A stretch of 64,000 nt of DNA, from NCBI GenBank assembly GCA_023101885.1, contig JALPQD010000213.1, positions 3,285,751 to 3,349,750 of the forward strand, in the 5' to 3' direction. Shown piece by piece: positions 58,620 through 64,000 of the stretch. The notes below the pieces were generated by a model. That model had not been told where the DNA came from and ran no database searches. It saw only the letters and a list, made by a program, of their open reading frames with translations. This DNA is from Typhlomys cinereus (taxonomy: Eukaryota > Chordata > Mammalia > Rodentia > Platacanthomyidae). A program made the position numbers and the translations under genes. The number at the start of each line of letters is the position of its first letter. The stretch's first letter is position 1.

Positions 58620-59420
58620 ACAGAACAAGTCAAAAGAACATAGATGTTCTGAATGCTTTCAGAAGACTACGCCAAAGATAGCAGAATACACAATTTAAAT
58701 GCAAACATAAGAATATGGACCATATGTAGAGCCATAAAACAAGTATCAATAAATTTGCAAGGATTGGTGCCCTACATATTATGCTCTTGGCCACGGTTGG
58801 ATTAGCTTCAAATTCCATAATAAGCTACTTAGAAAATGTCCAACTATCTAGAAACTCAACAACCATTTCCAGGGGTTGGGAAGATGGTTGTACTTGCTGT
58901 ATGAGCTCGGAGACCTGACCTCCAACCACAGAAGCCATGTTAAAAAATAAATAAAAAACAGGTATGGCCATGCATTGGGGTAGGAACAGAAGGACCCTGG
59001 GAGCAAGCCCGAACGGTAAACTTCAGGTTAGCTGAGAGACCCTGTCTAGAGAGAAAGTTGAGAGTGACAGAGGAGACACAGACATCCTCCCTGCCTTCGC
59101 ACGTGTACACCTGCACTTACCATCACACACATGTGCATACACCACGCCCACACAGATACCCAGCTCTAACTCTGACTAAAGAAAAAAGAACAAGAGAAAT
59201 GAGAAAACATTTTGAACTAAGTGACATTGCAAATACAGCATAACGGCACTTGGAGAATGCAGCCAAAGGAAAGCGATGCCTACACACGGTAGAAGAAAGG
59301 AAAGAGCAGAAGGCAGACTTCAACAGAAAACACGGAGTAGAGAAAAACAGTGCAACCAAAATTAAGTCATGGAAAAGAATGAAAAGAACGCATGAAAGGA
59401 GTATGTAGATTCGATGACAG
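58620..59420 (+). mobile_element. Old L1 ORF2 fragment D, interrupted by B3-like SINE
   Basis: ACCATATGTAGAGCCATAAA, AGTATCAATAAATTTGCAAG, then a B3-like SINE (58870-59170), then AGAAATGAGAAAACATTTTG and GAGAATGCAGCCAAAGGAAA. Corresponds to the ORF2 endonuclease-to-RT segment also present at 52,980-53,130. Confidence 0.7.
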
Positions 59421-59695
59421 AAGTGGAAGACCTGTCATGTGGTTGGTGCCATTCCACGGACTGGATCCGAGACTGAATAAATAGAAAGGAGAAAGCAGGC
59501 CGAGTGCTAGCCTTCATCTCTCTGCTTCCTGACGTAAGGCAGCGTGAGCAGCTCCTGCAAGCTGCCGCCACCACGCCTTCCCCGCCGTGATGGACCGCAC
59601 ACTCTACCTATGAGCCGCAGCCCACTCTTCCTGCAGTGACATTCGTCAGGTATCTTATCCCAGCAACAAGCAAAGTAACTAGTGCAGATGTCATG
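59420..59695 (+). repeat. URR1-like repeat, copy 3 (3' half)
   Basis: GAAAGCAGGCCGAGTGCTAG, TTCATCTCTCTGCTTCCTGA, CGCCGTGATGGACCGCACAC, CAGCAACAAGCAAAGTAAC: the classic 3' half of this family in rodents. Confidence 0.7.
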
Positions 59696-59769
59696 GATAT
59701 GTTGTTGAAAGAAACAAAGGACCACATCTTACGTAAGAACTGGAAAACTGGAAGAACCTGAAGTCCATT

Positions 59770-59850
59770 CCTTTTGAAGATGGAGGGAGAGTTTATTAGG
59801 GGAGATAAAGAACAGGACTCACAGACATGAAGTCCGTGAAGGGCAAGGGA
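59770..59850 (-). repeat. Relative of the unclassified retroposon at 23,579
   Basis: GGGAGAGTTTATTAGGGGAG and AGGACTCACAGACATGAAGT parallel GTAGAGTTTATTAGTAAAGA and GGAACTCACGGACTCCAG in the other copy, in the same orientation. Partial. Confidence 0.5.
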
Positions 59851-59859
59851 GCCCTTAAA

Positions 59860-60075
59860 TGCATTCGAAGGAATTTTATTTTAACTTAAAACTTTGCCAC
59901 AAGAAATGTATCAGGTCAAGATGAGTTCAGTGAATTCTATGAACCAAAGTCCCAAACGAGAGGAGTGAACACTCTCGTGTGTTTCACAAGGCCCACTTTA
60001 GAACACTCAGACCAGTGTTCTCAGGGTCATAGGAAAATTCTTAAGAAAACATTCCTAAATAGAATCTGTCAGTTA
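59860..60075 (+). mobile_element. Old L1 ORF2 fragment E
   Basis: AACTTTGCCACAAGAAATG, GATGAGTTCAGTGAATTCTA, CACACCAG-type decayed text, and AAGAAAACATTCCTAAATAG resemble the RT domain region of L1 ORF2, continuing fragment D after the URR1-like insertion. Confidence 0.5.
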
Positions 60076-60239
60076 CCAGTTGGGAAAACCAATAAAGTCA
60101 AGCCTTTTTTTTTTTTTAAAGAAAAAAAAAAAAAGGCACATGGGTAGAGGCCAGAGGACAGCTCTCAGAGGTGAGTTCTCACTTTTTAACCATGTGGGCT
60201 TTCAGGGCTCAGACTCACCAGGTTTGCAAGCAAGTGCCT

Positions 60240-60620
60240 GTAGGTGTCAACTGGACACATTTGTAACGAAGTGATCCTTGAGTTAAGCACCCAGCGAGCC
60301 TGCGAGAGACTGTTTAATGGGAAGGTCCAGCCCGTGACAGGTGCCTGGGCAGGTCAACAACGTGAAAGGAGCTGGTTCAGGAAGTCGGCGTCCTTCTGCA
60401 CCCTTGGCCAGCATGCCGGTCTGGCAAGTGGGGGCTGTCCCTCTCTCAGCGGTCCTGTGGTGTGTGTGCCAGGGCCCTGGGCCCTTGATGGTGGCGTGAG
60501 CTCTCCTGTCCAGCTGGACAAGAAATTGTACTAAACTATCGTGAGCCAGAATAAAACCTCTCGTTCCTTAAGCCCTTGGTCATGAATTCATCAGCAGCAA
60601 TGGAGAGAAACTGTGATACC
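60240..60620 (+). repeat. URR1-like repeat, copy 4
   Basis: GGTGTCAACTGGACACATTT, AATGGGAAGGTCCAGCCCGT, GGCCAGCATGCCGGTCTGG and TCCTTAAGCCCTTGGTCATG. Closest to copy 2. Confidence 0.7.
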
Positions 60621-60674
60621 TATCGAGTAGAGTAGCTCATCAACCCCAAATCTTCTTCGTAAATGATTAGTAAA

Positions 60675-60895
60675 GTGTGTGCGTGCGTGTGTGTGCGTGC
60701 GTGCATGCGTGTGTGTGTGACAGAGAGAGAGAGAGAGGGAGAGGGAGGGAGGGAAAGAGAGAGAGAGGGAGAGGGAGGGAAGGAGGGAGAGAGAAAGGGA
60801 GAGGGAGGGAGAGAGAGAGGGAGAGACAGGAGAGGGGAACAGAGAGAGGGAGAGGGAGGAGGGGGGAGAGAGGGAGAGAGAGGGAGAGGAGCCGC
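60675..60895. repeat. TG tract and GA-rich purine array within a B3-like SINE
   Basis: A TG/CG run is followed by about 170 bp of GAGAGGGAGGGA-type homopurine sequence, able to form triplex or H-DNA. The flanks (to 61,030) read as a B3-like SINE on -. Confidence 0.9.
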
Positions 60896-61189
60896 CGTGC
60901 ATCTGTTGAGAGAAGAGGCTAGCTTTTGGAAGTGGGTTCTCTCCTTCCACCAGGTTTTCTAAGAACTGAACTCAGGTCAGGCCGTCAGGTTATACGGCAT
61001 CTTTACCCACTGAGCCATCTCGCTGGCCTACTTTTAAGTTTTACTGTCTGCAGATCCCTCTCTCTGTTCTCTTCCCTCTCCCTCTTTCTCATTAATAAAT
61101 AAATATTAAAAATCCTTAAAGTCGTATAATAACTTTGTGCTAATACATCTGACCCCCCCAAAAAGAGAACGAATTCCTTGGCAGAAGAC

Positions 61190-61750
61190 AGAAAATCCAG
61201 TGAAACTTTTATCTATTATAGAGTCCCAGTCTATTTGTAAAAACTCTCCCATGCCTTTTCCATATTGCCCACATGAACTGTCATGAGTTTAAACTAAAAT
61301 GCAGTTTCCCGGCCCTGAAACTCTTTTGTCAAATGTGGCATCAAGATCGATCAACTAAAACTAGTTGGGCAGCGAGGCGCGCCTTGTTATTCACAGACAC
61401 TCCCCTGCCTAGTGCCATGTAATTAGCAGAGATTGCCTCTGAAGCAAGAACTGGACTTGCCCCAGTGAGCCCAGTCGGCCCTGTGGTTATGTCTCTCCAT
61501 TCCTGATAGTGGCCCGCGTGGGCACGTGTGACGTAACGCTGCCCTCTGCCAGCTGCGTGCTTTCTCCTTTGGCCTCAGAGCATGAGAATTGCCCCTTGGA
61601 TCCTGACAGAGAAGTGGCGGGGAGAGAGCCCAGCCCGCGCCCAGCAGGGCAGCAGAGCCCAGCAGACGAGCCCTCTGGGAGAAATCTCTCGCCCGACTCC
61701 CCGGGATGCGAGCTGTATTTGCCTCCACAGCATGATATAATAGCACAATT
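61190..61750. other. Repeat-free segment with CpG-containing core
   Basis: No SINE, LINE or simple repeat recognised. It carries CATGTAATTAGCAGAG, GTGACGTAAC and GC-richer text at 61,490-61,690. It could be a conserved noncoding element, but no function can be read. Confidence 0.35.
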
Positions 61751-64000
61751 AGTTTCCTTTTTAAGATTTTTATCTTTTTTGAGACAAGGTCTCAATATGT
61801 AGCCCAGGCTCACTTCAAACAGGATATTCCTGCCTGATCTCCCAGGATAGGCCATTACTCCCAGGAGTAAGGTTTAGCTGAAATGAACATATTCCTTTTG
61901 GGCTGGGAATATAGCTCAGAGGTAAAGTGCTCACCTAGCATATGTGAGGCCTTAGGTTTAGTGACCATTATCAAAGCAGTGTGTGTGTGTGTGTGTGTGC
62001 GCGTGTGTGTGTGTGTGTGCAGTGTGCACAGGCATGCATGTATGCGTCTAGAGGGCAGACGTGGGGTTGGGTGTCCTCCAGCCCTCCTTATTTCTGGGCT
62101 CACTGAACTTGAGGCTCCCGTTTTTTCCACAGGCTAGTGGCCAGCACGTCACAGGAACCCTCCTGTTCCTGCCTCCCCAAGGCTGAGATTAAAGCACACC
62201 TGGTCTGGCTTTTATGTGGGTGCCGGGGATCTGAACTTGGGTACAGTGCATGCCGTGACCTTTACCAACTGGACCATCTCCCTAGCCCTTGGTTGTTTTT
62301 TTGACCATTTTTGGTGAATTATATTTTCTAGGAATTTGTTTGTCTCAGCTTTTTTTTTTTAAAGGTCAAAATGAAGTTGTTCATTGACAAAAACTACTCT
62401 CACCTCTTCACACTTCCCTCTCCCTACCACCCCTATTTACTTATTTATTTATTTGTAGGACGGGGACTCATGTAACTGAGGTGGACCCCAAACTCACTAT
62501 CACCTTAAAACTCTCCATTCTCCTGACTCCACTTCCCAAGCCCTGGAATCACATATCTGCACCGCTGTGCCTGGCTGTTTCATCTAATTAAAAATAAATT
62601 ATCAGCATAAAATTTGTCCTGATACAGGATGAGTTAGGGTGACAGGGTGACAGCGACTGAAGTTCATGGTGTGCGTGCGTCAAGCGAGGAGTAGAAGAGA
62701 AATAAAACCAAGGTTATTCATGTCTTCCAGCTTACGAAAGTCTGCAGTTTCCAGGGATTTTTCTCCATGGTTGATTGGCTGTCTTGTCGTTAGTGAGTTT
62801 TCTAATTTTTCCAAACCACTTTTACTGATAATGATTTTCTCTAGTATATGTGTGTTTTTTGTGGTTTAATGTCTATTCCTATTTTTATTATTTTTTCTTT
62901 ATATCTTAGGTTTATTGTATTCCTTCTTCTGTTCTTTCTTTCTTTTTTCCTTTCTTCTTTTCACAAAGTCTCACTTTTGTGGCTTAACTGGCCGTGAGCG
63001 CTCCACTTCAGCTTGTTGAATGTCATCACAGTCAAGATAATTCTGTTTATTTTCTAACATGAAGCATTGACTGATGGCTGCTATTCCTTTCTACGAAGAA
63101 TCGTAAAGCTGTAGATTTGTCTCTAAGAGACTCTTTCGTTGTATCAGAAAATTGTGTGTGTGTGTGGTGCTTGTGCACATGTAAGTGCAGGTGTGTGTGT
63201 GTGTGTGTGTGTGCATGTGCATATGTGAGTGCAGGTGTGTGTGTGTGTGTGCATGTGCATATGTGAGTGCAGGTGTGTGTGTGTCTGTGTGTGTGTGTAT
63301 GTGTGCATGTGCATATGTGAGTGCAGGTGTGTGTGTGTGCGTGTGCACGTGAGTGCACATGCATGAGGGCAACCTTGGGTGTCAGTTCTCCCCTTCTAGC
63401 CTGTTGGTGACAGCTGTCTTGTCACTGCTGTGTAACCCAGACTAGCTGCCTGAGAACTTCCAGGATCCCCCACCTCTGCTTCCCGCCATGCCGTACGAGT
63501 ACTGGGATTACAGATGTGCACCGTCACATACGGCTTTACACGGATTCTTGAGATTTGAATTCAGTTCCTCAGGCTTGTTCAGAAAGGAGTCCTGAGAGGG
63601 ATCTTCGAGAGGAGCACTTTGCCTGATGAGCTGTCTCTCTGGCCCAAATGTCTTCATTTCTTTTTTTTAGCTTCCTCAGCAGCATTTGTTATTTGTGTCA
63701 CTTTGATAGTATTTACTGTACATGGGCTACAATGAATTCTCGTTGTGGTTTGGATTTGCATTAATTTCTCTAATTCTTGAATTTTGGTTGCATCCTTAGT
63801 AATGTGAAGCATTTTTCATGTATTTGATGAACATTTGCATATCGTTCTTTAACAATCTGTGGGCTAGAGAACTGGGAGGATGGTCCAGTTGGTAAGTTGC
63901 TTGCTGTGCAGCATGAGAACCTGATTCTGGTCCCTAGAACCCATGGGATAAAGTCCTAGCACTGGGGAGGTTAAAACACTTGCCGCACAAGCAAAAAGAC
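61751..64000. other. Intergenic repeats to window end
   Basis: B1 on - (61775-61860), ID on + (61900-61975), TG tract (61980-62020), RSINE/B4-like on - (62020-62290), B1 on - (62455-62580), L1 on - (62690-63080), TG-rich array with a CATGTGCATATGTGAGTGCA block repeated three times (63155-63365), SINE on - (63365-63640), L1 3' end on - (63650-63870), and a B3-like SINE on + running off the window. Confidence 0.65.

Noticed and set aside
37558..64000. Start of Ppp2ca, the next gene in other mammals
   Set aside because: No sequence resembling the PP2A catalytic subunit N-terminus or its CpG-island promoter was seen; it probably lies beyond the right edge.

Overview
This window is nuclear DNA from a rodent. 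It holds one nearly complete split gene, the protein kinase gene Cdkl3 on the + strand, with 12 coding exons between 3,346 and 37,557. Head-to-head with it at the left edge is the first exon of the ubiquitin-conjugating enzyme gene Ube2b (RAD6B) on the - strand. The species call rests on the repeats: B1 (7SL-derived), ID and ID-B1 composites, B3-like SINEs, and an abundant SINE with a B2-superfamily tRNA-like head but a non-B2 body. That last combination suggests a dipodoid (jerboa-like) rodent; this is inference from memory of SINE families, not a search result.

Layout. 1-1,200: CpG-rich shared promoter, with Ube2b intron 1, its first coding exon and a CGG-repeat 5'UTR on the - strand, and a CRE plus three CACGTG E-boxes between the two genes. 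2,560-3,420: a second CpG-rich block with a 12-bp GC minisatellite, a near-perfect RFX X-box and the Cdkl3 start-codon exon. 3,511-37,353: Cdkl3 introns, crowded with SINEs, L1 pieces, an antisense ERVK-like solo LTR, a 33-bp minisatellite and a 1.1-kb CAC/CAT array. 37,558-64,000: no convincing gene. It is intergenic DNA made of SINEs, old L1 and L2 fragments, simple repeats, a 5S rRNA pseudogene and a 1.9-kb GC-richer stretch of unknown nature. Ppp2ca, the next gene in other mammals, is not seen.

The joined Cdkl3 exons keep one reading frame and encode a CMGC kinase with all catalytic motifs (G-loop, K33, E50, HRD, DFG, TDY, APE), then a Lys-rich tail. The stop codon expected from human Cdkl3 (after RFFFW, from memory) is absent, and the frame runs about 49 residues further. 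Genes and promoter together suggest co-regulation of a RAD6 ubiquitin E2 and a CDKL kinase, possibly with testis or ciliated-cell input through the CRE and X-box.

No wholly new biological system is evident. The most noteworthy signals are the regulatory cluster and X-box, the altered Cdkl3 C-terminus, the recently active SINE subfamily with intact target-site duplications, a head-only SINE inserted into another SINE, tandem arrays grown from SINE tails, and an unclassified retroposon.
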